Shown in pieces: positions 13,372 through 22,154 of a stretch of 64,000 nt of DNA. Origin of the DNA: Bacteroidota bacterium (GTDB taxonomy: Bacteria; Bacteroidota; Bacteroidia; B-17B0; Aurantibacillaceae); assembly GCA_021156365.1 (NCBI GenBank), contig JAJNDK010000014.1, positions 1-64,000 on the forward strand, read 5' to 3'. A program made the translations under genes and the position numbers. A model generated the notes under the pieces. That model had not been told where the DNA came from, did not search any database, and saw only the letters and a list, made by a program, of their open reading frames with translations. The stretch's first letter is position 1; every line of letters starts with the position of its first letter.

Positions 13372-14580
13372 ATGCAGAAATATTGTTTGCGAACATCCGT
13401 CTGTTCTTTGCTGGTCTCCGTATTTTTTATCCTCTCCTGCAGGGGACAAACGAAAACTCCGGCAAAAGATAGTTTGAGCGGAGGCCTGAAGATCCATCCG
13501 AAAATAATAAAGAACTATTTCATCACACGATATCCCGAAGAATTCTTTTTCGTTCAATGCGGCTTGCAGGACAAGGCAGGAAATATGTGGTTTGGCACCG
13601 CAGGTAACGGGATCAATTATTATACTCCTGCTTTAGGCGGTTTTATCAATTTCACGAAACAGGATGGTTTATGTCACAACGATATTCTTTGCTGCGCGGA
13701 AGATAAAGCCGGCAACATCTGGTTTGGCACACGTAATGGTCTCATCCGCTATAAACCATCCGGCGCTCATCCTGCGAGAAAAGACTTTAGCAGTTTTTTG
13801 ATCTCTGCAAATGTTATCAGCGCTTCCGATCGAAAAAAAATACCCTACACGTACCAGCCTGCCGACAATTTTGTATGGAGCATCCTGCAGGACAATACCG
13901 GTAAGCTCTGGTTCGGCACCAATAAAGGTGTTTATATTCATGATCCTTTGACGGATGCCGGGAATGACCCTCCTCTTTTTACTCAATTTTTTGATAACAA
14001 TACCCTCGTCAATAAAAATAACCTGCACCTGAAAGACATACAAAGCATGGTGCAGGATACTAAAGGGAATATCTGGTTCGCTTCCGGTTATATAAAAGGC
14101 GAGGGAATCTGCAGGTACGATGGCAAATCCATTACTAATTTTAAACCCGATAGTATCAGCTCTTTTCGCGAAGCTATGGTAAGTAAAAACGGGGATGTGT
14201 TTTTTCTCGATGTATACCGTGGCGCTTATGTATATGATGGAAAAACCTTCACTAATTTCACAAAAAAACTCGGGATCAATGATACGATCAGGACTATGCT
14301 GGAAGATAAAGCAGGCAACATCTGGTTCGGTACGAACAGCGATAATATGTATAATGGCGGTACTGGCGGAGTGTGGCGGTATGATCCTTCGGCCACAAAT
14401 GGCAACTCTTTAAAATTGTTTACAACAAAAGATGGCCTGAGCCACAATTGTGTCTTATGTATAGTGGAAGACCGGGACAGAAATGTTTGGTTTGGTACCA
14501 GATTCACTGGTTTATGTCGTTACGATGGTAAGTCTTTTACGGATTACACAGACAGGCCGGTTACAACAAAAACAGACTGA
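13372..14580 (+). CDS. Two-component-regulator-propeller (Reg_prop) lipoprotein
   Basis: 402 residues. The leader 'MQKYCLRTSVCSLLVSVFFILSC' has a lipobox (LSC, Cys23). The rest is a series of Reg_prop blades, recognised by repeated 'DKAGNMWFGT', 'DKAGNIWFGT', 'DNTGKLWFGT', 'DTKGNIWFAS', 'DKAGNIWFGT' and 'DRDRNVWFGT' motifs. Such propellers are normally the periplasmic sensor half of hybrid two-component systems controlling glycan use; here there is no transmembrane helix, kinase or regulator. As a free-standing lipoprotein it may bind a ligand or partner in the periplasm or at the outer membrane. Its TGA stop abuts the stop of the convergent PH-domain gene with zero spacing. Confidence 0.85.
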   Translation: MQKYCLRTSVCSLLVSVFFILSCRGQTKTPAKDSLSGGLKIHPKIIKNYFITRYPEEFFFVQCGLQDKAGNMWFGTAGNGINYYTPALGGFINFTKQDGLCHNDILCCAEDKAGNIWFGTRNGLIRYKPSGAHPARKDFSSFLISANVISASDRKKIPYTYQPADNFVWSILQDNTGKLWFGTNKGVYIHDPLTDAGNDPPLFTQFFDNNTLVNKNNLHLKDIQSMVQDTKGNIWFASGYIKGEGICRYDGKSITNFKPDSISSFREAMVSKNGDVFFLDVYRGAYVYDGKTFTNFTKKLGINDTIRTMLEDKAGNIWFGTNSDNMYNGGTGGVWRYDPSATNGNSLKLFTTKDGLSHNCVLCIVEDRDRNVWFGTRFTGLCRYDGKSFTDYTDRPVTTKTD

Positions 14581-15132
14581 TCAGCTTTTATTCTTTAATA
14601 CATTCTTGATCTCCACCAATTCATTCTTAATATCATTCAGCAGCTGGATGTCGGAAGTGCTTGCAGGAGCCGCCTGGCTGAAGGAATATTTTTCTTTGAT
14701 CAATTGCTCCCGCTGTGCAAGGATCATCGTTTTGAAATCATCTGCATTGTCCACACCTAACATACTCATCATATTCTGATTGTGATGACCGCCGCCGCCG
14801 CCTGCTGTCTCTACTTTTATCAATGTGAGCCCAAAGTACCGAAGGATGGGCCCGCCGATAAACGAAAGATCCTGGATGTTCTCCAGGGGAATGGTTTTCT
14901 CGATATGAATGATCAATCCTTTGGAAAAATTAAGTGTTTTGTTGGTAAGCGTGCAGGACAGTGTTTTAAAGAACTTGCCGCTGAGCCATTGCCCGAGCCC
15001 GAAGATCCAGAACGGAATAAGTACGATCCCGATCACAGAGGTGAAGAGGAAAAACAGCACGACAAAAAAGATATAGGTTTTTACTTTAGGGTTGAAGGTA
15101 GCAGTCCTGATAAGAATAGTCTCCTGGCTCAT
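14581..15132 (-). CDS. Membrane-anchored bacterial PH-domain (bPH_2/YdbS-like) protein
   Basis: 183 residues. Two hydrophobic helices ('TYIFFVVLFFLFTSVIGIVLIPFWIFGLG', about 19-47) are followed by a bacterial PH domain, 'FKTLSCTLTNKTLNFSKGLIIHIEKTIPLENIQDL', with the typical 'IPLENIQDL' motif (about 80-88), then 'FGLTLIKVETA'. A Gly/His insertion 'GGGGGHHNQN' lies at about 111-120, and the C-terminus is a helical tail. Function of this family is not established in Bacteroidota. The ATG lies 51 bases before the next minus-strand gene's end, and the gene is convergent with the Reg_prop lipoprotein. Confidence 0.8.
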   Translation of the reverse strand: MSQETILIRTATFNPKVKTYIFFVVLFFLFTSVIGIVLIPFWIFGLGQWLSGKFFKTLSCTLTNKTLNFSKGLIIHIEKTIPLENIQDLSFIGGPILRYFGLTLIKVETAGGGGGHHNQNMMSMLGVDNADDFKTMILAQREQLIKEKYSFSQAAPASTSDIQLLNDIKNELVEIKNVLKNKS

Positions 15133-15200
15133 GTTCTAAGTTTGAGCAGTAAAGATAGGACAAATGAAAGATACAGCTGTAAATAAATGATGAGCGGCGT

Positions 15201-16283
15201 TTAATTGATCCGAAGCTTCTGGCCGGCCCGCAGGTAATATTTTTTCTCCACGCCATTCAGTGCACAAAGCTGTTTCACACTCATGCCATAACGTTTGGCG
15301 ATCTCATACCAGCTATCGCCTTTCTGGATACTGTGCAGGGTTGCATTGGCAGGGTAGGCGCAGATACCGTAGCGGCTGTGTTTGATCATCAGCGTATCGG
15401 TCCCGATCTTGTTATCGGTAAACGAAATGAAATTGGCCGGATTCAGCGCCTGACCTTTAAAACGCACTTCGAAATGCAGGTGCGGTCCGCTGGAATGCCC
15501 GGTAGATCCACCTAAGCCTAAGAGCTGCCCGGCAGTAACTACATCGCCCGGTTTTACTTTTATTTTGGAAAGATGCGCATATACCGTTTCCAGCCCATTG
15601 TAATGCCTCACGATCACTACATTGCCAAAGCCTCCTTGTTTCCGGGCGATCCGGACCATGCCGTTGAACGCACATTTCACAGGATCTCCTTTGTTCAGGT
15701 TGATATCAATGCCTTTGTGCATGCGTTTGTCACGCCAGCCGAATTTGGAAGTAACAATACCTTCCCGGGGATGAAAGTATTCGCCAAGGGAATCGCTGAT
15801 AATAACGAGTGTCTGGGTTTCGGGAAATTCATTTTCGGGAGTGATGGTGAACACCGCCTGCTCGTCAAACTCTTCGTAGATATCGGAAGCAGGGATGCCT
15901 TCGAGCCGGATCTTTTCTTTGATCAGCAGCTTCGAATAATAATTAACAAGATTGATATCGGATTGTTTAATGGTATCCAGGTCGAGGATGGAATCTACCA
16001 TAAAACTGAGCTCCTCGTAGGTAATGTTTTTTAAACCGGCGTATTGAACGGTATCGTCATTTTTTTTAGTAGGTTCGTGCCGGTTTAGCAGGCTGTCGTT
16101 TTTGTGAAAAGCAAATACCGACTGAACAATGAACAGTAAGGCAAGGGTAGCAATGTATGCTTTCAGCGTTTTGATGTTCGAAAAATATAAAAATTTATTA
16201 ACAAACCAAATTGTTAATAAGCGTATTAGATCAGATAGAGAAAAAACACGATGATAATTGTTAAAAGGGATACGATTAATCAA
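15201..16283 (-). CDS. M23 family peptidoglycan endopeptidase with C-terminal LysM
   Basis: About 320-360 residues depending on the start. The M23 (LytM) domain carries 'SKFGWRDKRMHKGIDINLNKGDPV' (zinc His and Asp), 'VYAHLSKIKVKPGDVV' and 'GSTGHSSGPHLHFEVR' (catalytic HxH). A LysM motif ends the protein ('IQKGDSWYEIAKRYGMSVKQLCALNGV'), so it should be targeted to the cell wall. The start is unclear: the only frame opening uses TTG at 16283, which overlaps the divergent CPBP gene, and no ATG lies before the signal-like segment 'TLKAYIATLALLFIVQSVFAF'. The true start is probably inside 16150-16283. Confidence 0.85.
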   Translation of the reverse strand: MINRIPFNNYHRVFSLSDLIRLLTIWFVNKFLYFSNIKTLKAYIATLALLFIVQSVFAFHKNDSLLNRHEPTKKNDDTVQYAGLKNITYEELSFMVDSILDLDTIKQSDINLVNYYSKLLIKEKIRLEGIPASDIYEEFDEQAVFTITPENEFPETQTLVIISDSLGEYFHPREGIVTSKFGWRDKRMHKGIDINLNKGDPVKCAFNGMVRIARKQGGFGNVVIVRHYNGLETVYAHLSKIKVKPGDVVTAGQLLGLGGSTGHSSGPHLHFEVRFKGQALNPANFISFTDNKIGTDTLMIKHSRYGICAYPANATLHSIQKGDSWYEIAKRYGMSVKQLCALNGVEKKYYLRAGQKLRIN

Positions 16284-17021
16284 TTTCTGAAAGAAAATAA
16301 AAAGGTATTGACCGTATTTGGCTGCGCTTTTTTGGTGCTGATCGGCAACCGGTACCTTTCGGAATCGCTTACCTTAATAAGTCTGCTGGATACTTTTGGC
16401 AGCGAAAATATAGCCGCAAACGCCAGGGATTTTTTTATCTATTCGGAATATGCACATTTTCATTCGCTGCTGTATTGGGTGCTGCTGCTCAATTTCTTTT
16501 ACCTGCTGGTTCCGGTAGTGATTATTCGCTGGTACCTGAAAGAGAAGCCCTCCGATTTCGGACTGAATTTTAAAGTGGAGAAAGGTTTTTTTAAGTATTA
16601 CTTTGTATTTATGATCTTTATGTTGGTATTGGTATACTGGGCATCCACCACTTCCTCTTTTCAGCATAAATATCCTTTCTACAATATACACCACAGCGAT
16701 CAGCTGTTCCCGCGTTTTCTCATCTGGGAGATCGTGTATTGCTCGCAGTTCTTCTGCCTCGAATTTTTCTTCCGCGGCTTTATGGTGAAAGGTTTGCAGT
16801 CTAAGTTTGGCGTATTCTCTATTCTCATTATGACCATTCCCTATTGCATGATCCATTTCGGGAAGCCGATGCCGGAAACGATCGGATCCGTATTTGCGGG
16901 GCTGATACTCGGTTACATCAGCTATCATGGAAAAGGCATTGTTCCGGGTTTCCTGATGCACATTACAGTGGCCCTGGCAATGGATGGGATGGCGCTTTGG
17001 CAGAAGGGTGTGATCGGGTAA
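16251..17021 (+). CDS. CPBP-family intramembrane glutamic protease
   Basis: 256 residues with about seven hydrophobic segments. The CPBP (Abi) motifs are present: 'CLEFFFRGFMVKGL' (E-x-x-x-R motif 1, with one Glu rather than EE), 'YCMIHFGKPMPE' (motif 2 F-x-x-x-H region) and 'GLILGYISYHGKGIVPGFLMHITVALAMD' (motif 3). Members include prenyl-protein and signal-peptide-processing proteases; substrate unknown. Divergent from the M23 gene. Confidence 0.82.
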   Translation: MIIVKRDTINQFLKENKKVLTVFGCAFLVLIGNRYLSESLTLISLLDTFGSENIAANARDFFIYSEYAHFHSLLYWVLLLNFFYLLVPVVIIRWYLKEKPSDFGLNFKVEKGFFKYYFVFMIFMLVLVYWASTTSSFQHKYPFYNIHHSDQLFPRFLIWEIVYCSQFFCLEFFFRGFMVKGLQSKFGVFSILIMTIPYCMIHFGKPMPETIGSVFAGLILGYISYHGKGIVPGFLMHITVALAMDGMALWQKGVIG

Positions 17022-17023
17022 GG

Positions 17024-17170
17024 TTCGCGCAGAGACGCCAGGAACGTAAAGGTGTTTATTGTACAGTTGCATTGCAAGAAACAGATTTATAGTAGAACCA
17101 ATCCGTTTTATTCTGTGGCAAAAACGATTTCTGCTACAAACTTTGCGCGCTCTGCGTCTTTGCGTGAGAC
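17024..17170. repeat. Imperfect inverted repeat in the intergenic gap
   Basis: TTCGCGCAGAGACGCCAGG (from 17024) and GCGCTCTGCGTCTTTGCGTG (around 17147-17166) are imperfect complements about 100 bp apart. The '..GCGCAGAGACGC..' and '..TCTGCGTCTTTGCG..' words are a type I associate with dispersed palindromic repeats in Bacteroidota intergenic DNA. Only one copy is in the window. Confidence 0.5.
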
Positions 17171-17223
17171 ATTGCGGTTAAAAACAACAAAAATCATATC
17201 TTAGTCCTTTAAAAATTACGTCC

Positions 17224-17679
17224 ATGCAATCAAAAGCAGCTACACCTGAAGAATATATGGATTCATTGCCTGATGACAGAAAAAAGGCCATGACCGAATT
17301 GAGAAAAGTGATCAAAAAGAACCTGCCCAAAGGTTTTAAAGAGAGTATGGGGTATGGAATGCTGGGTTATGCAGTTTCGCACAGCGTATATCCTGATGGC
17401 TATCACTGCGATCCCAAAGTGCCCCTGCCTTTTATGAGCATTGCTTCCCAGAAAAATTTTATTGCAGTGTATCATATGGGTATGTATGCAGATAAAAAAC
17501 TGCTGGACTGGTTTGTAGGAGAATACCCGAAGCATTCGAAAACCAAACTGGATATGGGAAAAAGTTGCATTCGCTTTAAAAAGCCCGATCAAATTCCTTT
17601 TGAGCTGATCGGAGAGCTGGCATCCAAAATGACAGCGGAGGAATGGATCAGTGTTTATGAAAAAAATCTGAAGAGGTGA
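17224..17679 (+). CDS. DUF1801 (YdhG-like) protein
   Basis: 151 residues. The sequence fits DUF1801: N-terminal 'TPEEYMDSLPDDRKKAMTELRKVIKKNLPKGFKE' with 'MGYGMLGYAV', a central 'PLPFMSIASQKNFIAVYHMGMYAD', and C-terminal 'KLDMGKSCIRFKKPDQIPFELIGELASKM'. Family members have a TATA-box-binding-like fold related to frataxin-type iron chaperones; the role here is unknown. The LytTR gene starts 4 bp after the stop, so they are probably co-transcribed. Confidence 0.85.
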   Translation: MQSKAATPEEYMDSLPDDRKKAMTELRKVIKKNLPKGFKESMGYGMLGYAVSHSVYPDGYHCDPKVPLPFMSIASQKNFIAVYHMGMYADKKLLDWFVGEYPKHSKTKLDMGKSCIRFKKPDQIPFELIGELASKMTAEEWISVYEKNLKR

Positions 17680-17683
17680 TCGA

Positions 17684-18586
17684 ATGAGCGGGCATCTCGT
17701 TTTAAATAAGCTCCGGCAGCCATATGGATACCAGACTTCAATATCCCGCCGCTGGCAGACCTGTGTTTTATTCAGTGTCTTCGTGTTCCTTTTCCTGCTG
17801 TTTTTCCGTCCTTTCGATATCGGCAGTTCCCCGCTTGGTATCATACCGGTGTGCCTGGCCTACGGACTGACCACTTTTATGATCATGGCACTGCTCAATA
17901 TTGCGGTACCCGCCTTGTTCCCCCGTTTCTTCAACGAGGAAAGCTGGACAGTAGGGAAGGAGATCAGCTGGAGCATGGTCAATATACTGTTGATCGGTCT
18001 GGGCAATGCATTGTTCAATAGCTATGCCGGACATGCACCGCTTTCTCTGCTCAATATTCTACTGATCGAATTCTACACACTTGCCGTAGGTGTTTTTCCT
18101 GTAACTGTTTCTGTACTGTTGAAAGAGAATCGCCTCCGGAAAAAATACGGGCAGCAATCGGAACAGATCAATACGGAACTGAAAGAACATCACGAAGCAG
18201 TGACCGGACAAGACAGGACCGAATTTCCGGAATATGCGCTGATCTGCATCCCTTCGGAAAATGCCGGGGAAGACCTGGAACTTCTGGCCAGTGACCTGCT
18301 ATATATTCAATCTTCGGATAATTACATAGAAGTGTATTATAAGGAGAGGAATGTGCTCAGCAAAAAGCTGCTTCGTAATTCATTAAAGGCGGTTACAGAA
18401 TCCCTCGTTGAGCACCCGCAATTGTTCCGTTGCCACAAAAGCTACCTGGTGAATCTTTTAAATGTAGTTCATGTGTCGGGGAACGCGCAGGGTTATAAAC
18501 TACATCTGCTGAATACTGATTTTCGCGTTCCGGTATCCAGGCAGCACAATGAAGAGATCAAAAAACGTCTTGCCGGAACTCCCTGA
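17684..18586 (+). CDS. Membrane-bound LytTR-family transcriptional regulator
   Basis: 300 residues. The N-terminal half has four to five hydrophobic segments (about 26-145). The C-terminal LytTR DNA-binding domain (about 190-298) shows 'DLLYIQSSDNYIEVYY', 'SLKAVTESLVEHPQLFRCHKSYLVNLLNVVHV' and 'RVPVSRQHNEEIKKRL'. It is a one-component membrane regulator with no receiver domain, so it may sense a membrane or extracytoplasmic signal directly. It starts just after the DUF1801 gene. Confidence 0.87.
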   Translation: MSGHLVLNKLRQPYGYQTSISRRWQTCVLFSVFVFLFLLFFRPFDIGSSPLGIIPVCLAYGLTTFMIMALLNIAVPALFPRFFNEESWTVGKEISWSMVNILLIGLGNALFNSYAGHAPLSLLNILLIEFYTLAVGVFPVTVSVLLKENRLRKKYGQQSEQINTELKEHHEAVTGQDRTEFPEYALICIPSENAGEDLELLASDLLYIQSSDNYIEVYYKERNVLSKKLLRNSLKAVTESLVEHPQLFRCHKSYLVNLLNVVHVSGNAQGYKLHLLNTDFRVPVSRQHNEEIKKRLAGTP

Positions 18587-18702
18587 GCTTCCCGTTCTTC
18601 CCGGCGACCTTCCTGTTCGTCCCATGCCTTGCTGTTGATCCCAAAAGACTGGAAATCTGTGTTTTTCTGCTGTAGCTTTGCCGGAAACAAAATCATAAAC
18701 AC

Positions 18703-19347
18703 ATGGAAATTTTTCTGAAAGCCACACTCATTTTACACATTATTTGCGGTTTTGCATCGCTGCTCACCGGTACCCTGATCGCCGTTTTAAAGAAGGGAGA
18801 CAAACGTCACCGGATGCTGGGTCGGGTCTTTTTCTTCGGAATGATCGGGGTAAGTATTTCGGCGGTCATTATTTCCATTGCCAAAAACAACCAGTTCCTC
18901 CTGCTCATCGGCATCTTTTCTTTTTATCTCAATTTCGGAGGGTACAGGGCCATCAAAGAGAAAACGCTCAAACCGGCAATAGCCGATTGGCTGGTATTGG
19001 TTTTGGGCGCCGGTAACGGTTTTTTTATGATCTATTCCATGAACACGGTGTTGATGGTATTCGGCGGACTTACTTTTTTTATTGCCATCAGCCAGTTCCG
19101 GATCAACCTGAAAGCCAGCCGCGGACAGGAATTGGGGGGCAAAGAATGGTTGAAACGTCATATCGGTATGATGACGGGCGCCTTTATTGCAACGGTTACG
19201 GCCTTCGTTGTGGTTAACATCAGGCTGGGGGAGGATTCTCTGATACCGGCCTGGCTTCCGTGGCTGGCGCCCTCAATGATCCTGGGACCTATGATCGGGA
19301 TCTGGACAAGGAAGTATACGGGGAAGAAGAAGGCGAAAACTGCATAA
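18703..19347 (+). CDS. DUF2306-like integral membrane protein
   Basis: 214 residues, seven predicted membrane segments. It starts 'MEIFLKATLILHIICGFASLLTGTLIAVLKKGDKRHRMLGRVFFFGMIGV', in which the paired His in 'LHIICG' and 'KRHRMLGR' are typical of the DUF2306/YozB-like family; 'KEWLKRHIGMMTGAFIATVTAF' repeats the pattern. The spaced His residues suggest heme or metal contacts, but function is unknown. The next gene (GNAT) starts 38 bp downstream. Confidence 0.72.
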   Translation: MEIFLKATLILHIICGFASLLTGTLIAVLKKGDKRHRMLGRVFFFGMIGVSISAVIISIAKNNQFLLLIGIFSFYLNFGGYRAIKEKTLKPAIADWLVLVLGAGNGFFMIYSMNTVLMVFGGLTFFIAISQFRINLKASRGQELGGKEWLKRHIGMMTGAFIATVTAFVVVNIRLGEDSLIPAWLPWLAPSMILGPMIGIWTRKYTGKKKAKTA

Positions 19348-19385
19348 TTGCTATCTTTATTCCTGCAATTTTTGTAAGGAATCGT

Positions 19386-19889
19386 ATGACCATTTTAGAA
19401 CCCCCACGTTTAGCGCTCCGCGAATTCACAGAAGAAGATGCCGAAAACGCCTACCTGCTCAATCTCGATCCGGAAGTGGTGCGTTATACCGGTGACGGCC
19501 CTTTCGAATCCATTGAAGCCGCGAGGATTTTCCTGAAAAATTATCCCGATTATAAAAAACACGGATATGGTCGTTGGGCTGTGATCGAAAAAAGCAGTAA
19601 TGAGTTCCTGGGTTGGTGCGGATTGAAATATATTGAAGAGTTAAACGAATACGATATCGGTTACCGTTTCTTTCGGAAACACTGGGGAAAAGGCTTTGCC
19701 ACCGAATCGGCCAAAGCATGCCTGGCATATGGGTTTGAAAAACTACAATTGCCTTTTGTAGTTGGCCGGGCAGCAAAAGAAAACACCGCTTCTATACATG
19801 TATTGGAAAAGATAGGCTTGAATTATCACAGGGCTGGAGTTTTTCACGGAGATGATTCGGTGGTGTACCGCTTAGAAAATCAAAAATAA
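19386..19889 (+). CDS. GNAT-family N-acetyltransferase (RimJ/RimL-like)
   Basis: 167 residues from the ATG at 19386. A longer in-frame opening from 19260 lies inside the preceding gene and is not used. Typical ribosomal-protein-acetyltransferase-like GNAT: 'RLALREFTEEDAENAYLLNLDPEVVRY', 'GYGRWAVIEKSSNEFLGWCGLKYI', 'EYDIGYRFFRKHWGKGFATESAKACLAYGFE' (acetyl-CoA binding R-x-x-W-G-x-G-x-A) and 'NTASIHVLEKIGL'. Likely modifies a protein N-terminus or a small amine; substrate not predictable. Confidence 0.9.
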   Translation: MTILEPPRLALREFTEEDAENAYLLNLDPEVVRYTGDGPFESIEAARIFLKNYPDYKKHGYGRWAVIEKSSNEFLGWCGLKYIEELNEYDIGYRFFRKHWGKGFATESAKACLAYGFEKLQLPFVVGRAAKENTASIHVLEKIGLNYHRAGVFHGDDSVVYRLENQK

Positions 19890-19891
19890 AT

Positions 19892-20614
19892 ATGCAACCG
19901 ACAGTACTTTTTTGTGCAGATCCTTTTGAACCAAACAAAGTCGATCCCGATTTTGAGGAAGAGCTCATGGCTGCACGTAAGCAAGGATTTTCAACACTGC
20001 TTTTTAATTACGAAGACCTCACGAACCCGGAACGGGCAGAGCAGGCCTGCAAACGGATCAAAGTCACGGATGTATTGACGCCCATTATTTACAGGGGCTG
20101 GATGCTGACACCGAAACAATATTCGTTTCTTTATGAAGAGCTGTTGTCAAAGAATTATAAACTCATCAACACACCTGCGGAATATCAGAATTGTCATTAC
20201 CTGCCGGATAGCCTTCGTTTCATAGAAACCCATACGCCGAAAACCGTGTATGAACGTTTTTCGGATGAGCATAGTATCGCACGGCTAAAGGAAAAGGCGC
20301 AGGTATTCGGTAACAAAGCAGTGATAATAAAAGATTATGTGAAATCGGAGAAACATGATTGGGAAACAGCCTGTTTTGTTCCGGACGCTTCTGATGCAGT
20401 GAGGCTGGAAAGCACGATCCGTAACCTGATCCGGCTGCGCGATAAATACCTGAATGAAGGGATCGTGGTGCGTGAATTTGTGGAACTGAATGATCTGACC
20501 ATTCATTCCAAAAGCGGGATGCCATTGGCAGAAGAATACCGGTTATCCGAATCCGTCAAACGGCTCCTTTACACTATCTGTAAAAAATACGGAGACTGGC
20601 CCTGTAACAATTAA
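19892..20614 (+). CDS. ATP-grasp (DUF4343-like) protein, C-terminally truncated
   Basis: 240 residues as read. It matches ATP-grasp proteins of the DUF4343 type: 'VTDVLTPIIYRGWMLTPKQYSFLYEELLSKNYKLINTPAEY', 'NKAVIIKDYVKSEKHDWETACFVPD', 'EGIVVREFVEL' and 'SGMPLAEEYRL'. Homologues continue after EEYRL with strand and loop residues needed to close the ATP site. Here the reading frame changes into unrelated 'SESVKRLLYTICKKYGDWPCNN' and stops. The DNA from 20544 on encodes a T9SS sorting domain in a different frame, so the gene's 3' end was replaced by the tail of another gene. Activity doubtful. It starts 2 bp after the GNAT stop. Confidence 0.75.
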   Translation: MQPTVLFCADPFEPNKVDPDFEEELMAARKQGFSTLLFNYEDLTNPERAEQACKRIKVTDVLTPIIYRGWMLTPKQYSFLYEELLSKNYKLINTPAEYQNCHYLPDSLRFIETHTPKTVYERFSDEHSIARLKEKAQVFGNKAVIIKDYVKSEKHDWETACFVPDASDAVRLESTIRNLIRLRDKYLNEGIVVREFVELNDLTIHSKSGMPLAEEYRLSESVKRLLYTICKKYGDWPCNN

Positions 20615-20774
20615 AGTATTGAATATGCTCGGACAGACTGTTTTGGAGAAACACGTTGATCTGTCTGCCGGAAAAAATGAGCTGTCCTTGGAGATCCCTC
20701 AGAAAGGCATGTATCTCGTTAGCCTGCAAACAAGCGATGGTTCTGTAAATACTCAAAAAATAATCATAGAATAG
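20544..20774 (+). pseudogene. Orphan T9SS type A sorting-domain fragment
   Basis: In the frame starting at 20544 the DNA reads 'YPNPSNGSFTLSVKN', then 'VTIKVLNMLGQTVLEK', 'LSLEIPQKGMYLVSLQTSDG' and 'KIIIE', stop TAG 20772-20774. This is a complete type A C-terminal sorting domain lacking any upstream secreted protein. It is fused out of frame to the ATP-grasp gene at about 20,540. Confidence 0.85.
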
Positions 20775-20828
20775 ACCGGGCTGCTTTAAACCTTTTCGTA
20801 TTTTAGTGTCTAATGCAAAAGCTGTAGC

Positions 20829-22154
20829 ATGAAAAAAAATCTATCTCTACTATTATTTCTTTTTTCCTTTTCTTTCTCTAAAGCGCAAAGCCTTTATTTT
20901 CCACCTCTCACAGGCACTACCTGGGATACCGTTTCCACTGCTTCATTGGGCTGGTGCCAGACCGAGCTCGACACACTGTTGGATTATCTTGGCACCCGTA
21001 ACACCAAAGCCTTCATTTTACTGAAAGGCGGAAAGATCGTTGCAGAAAAGTATTACGGCACTTTCACACAGGACAGTCTCTGGTACTGGGCTTCGGCAGG
21101 GAAAACACTGACCGGATTTACGATCGGTGTGGCGCAGCAGGAAGGACATCTTTCCATCAGCGATACTACTTCGCAGTACCTGGGCACCGGCTGGACCGAC
21201 TGTCCTCCCAATAAAGAGGAAATGATCACGATCCGTCACCAGCTCACCATGACATCCGGCCTGGACGATGGTGTACCCGATCATCATTGCACTCTTGATA
21301 CCTGCCTGCAATACCTCGCAGATGCTGGAACGCGCTGGGCATACCACAACGGACCTTACACTATACTGGATGGAGTGGTCCAGGGTGCTACCGGCCAGAG
21401 CCTGAATGTGTATTTCACGCAGAAAGTAAAAAACCCGACCGGAATGACGGGTCTTTTTGTGCCGTCCGGATATAATAATGTATTCTACAGCAAGGCAAGA
21501 AGCATGGCCCGTTTTGGCCTATTAATGCTGAACCGTGGTAACTGGAACGGAACGCAGGTAATGACGGATACAGCTTATTTTAATCAAATGGTAAATACTT
21601 CCCAGCAGCTCAATAAATCTTATGGGTATTTGTGGTGGCTCAATGGAAAACCTTCTTTTATGGTTCCGGGTTTGCAGTTAGTGATTCCGTCTTCTTTAAG
21701 TCCAAACGCTCCTCCGGATATGATCGCTGCATTGGGAAAGAACGGGCAGTTCATCAATGTGGTTCCGAGCATGGATCTTGTCTACATTCGTATGGGCAAT
21801 GCGCCCGGACAGGGAGAGGTTCCCTTTCTGTTCAACGATACGATCTGGCAGAAGCTGAATGGAGTGATGTGCAGCGCAGTTTCTATTCCCAAAACAGTTG
21901 TTCCTCAAAATCTGGTAGAGATCTTTCCGAACCCGGGTAATGGCACATTCACGATCTATCCTTTGCAAAAAATGGAAGGGTTGGTGATGGTGAAAGTGTA
22001 TGGCCCCTTGGGAAATATGGTTACCTGGTTTCAGTTAGATGGTATGAGGGAAAAACAATTCAGCCCGGACGGATTTGCAGCAGGAATGTATACGGCAGTA
22101 ATAGAATACGGGACTGTTATTCAGACACGGAAATTTATTTATACCAAACCCTGA
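20829..22154 (+). CDS. T9SS-exported serine hydrolase (beta-lactamase class C family)
   Basis: 441 residues. Signal peptide (1-20). The class C beta-lactamase/penicillin-binding-protein-like domain has the S-x-x-K motif 'SAGKTLTG' (Ser89, Lys92), the Y-x-N motif 'AYHNGPY' (Tyr172, Asn174), and 'HQLTMTSGLDDG'. The C-terminus 'VEIFPNPGNGTFTIYPL ... GMYTAVIEYG ... RKFIYTKP' is a T9SS type A sorting domain. Such enzymes are esterases, peptidases or carboxylesterases at the cell surface; a true beta-lactamase is unlikely. Its 3' end overlaps the convergent aminotransferase gene by 16 bp. A T9SS-tail remnant lies just upstream (20544-20774). Confidence 0.88.
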   Translation: MKKNLSLLLFLFSFSFSKAQSLYFPPLTGTTWDTVSTASLGWCQTELDTLLDYLGTRNTKAFILLKGGKIVAEKYYGTFTQDSLWYWASAGKTLTGFTIGVAQQEGHLSISDTTSQYLGTGWTDCPPNKEEMITIRHQLTMTSGLDDGVPDHHCTLDTCLQYLADAGTRWAYHNGPYTILDGVVQGATGQSLNVYFTQKVKNPTGMTGLFVPSGYNNVFYSKARSMARFGLLMLNRGNWNGTQVMTDTAYFNQMVNTSQQLNKSYGYLWWLNGKPSFMVPGLQLVIPSSLSPNAPPDMIAALGKNGQFINVVPSMDLVYIRMGNAPGQGEVPFLFNDTIWQKLNGVMCSAVSIPKTVVPQNLVEIFPNPGNGTFTIYPLQKMEGLVMVKVYGPLGNMVTWFQLDGMREKQFSPDGFAAGMYTAVIEYGTVIQTRKFIYTKP

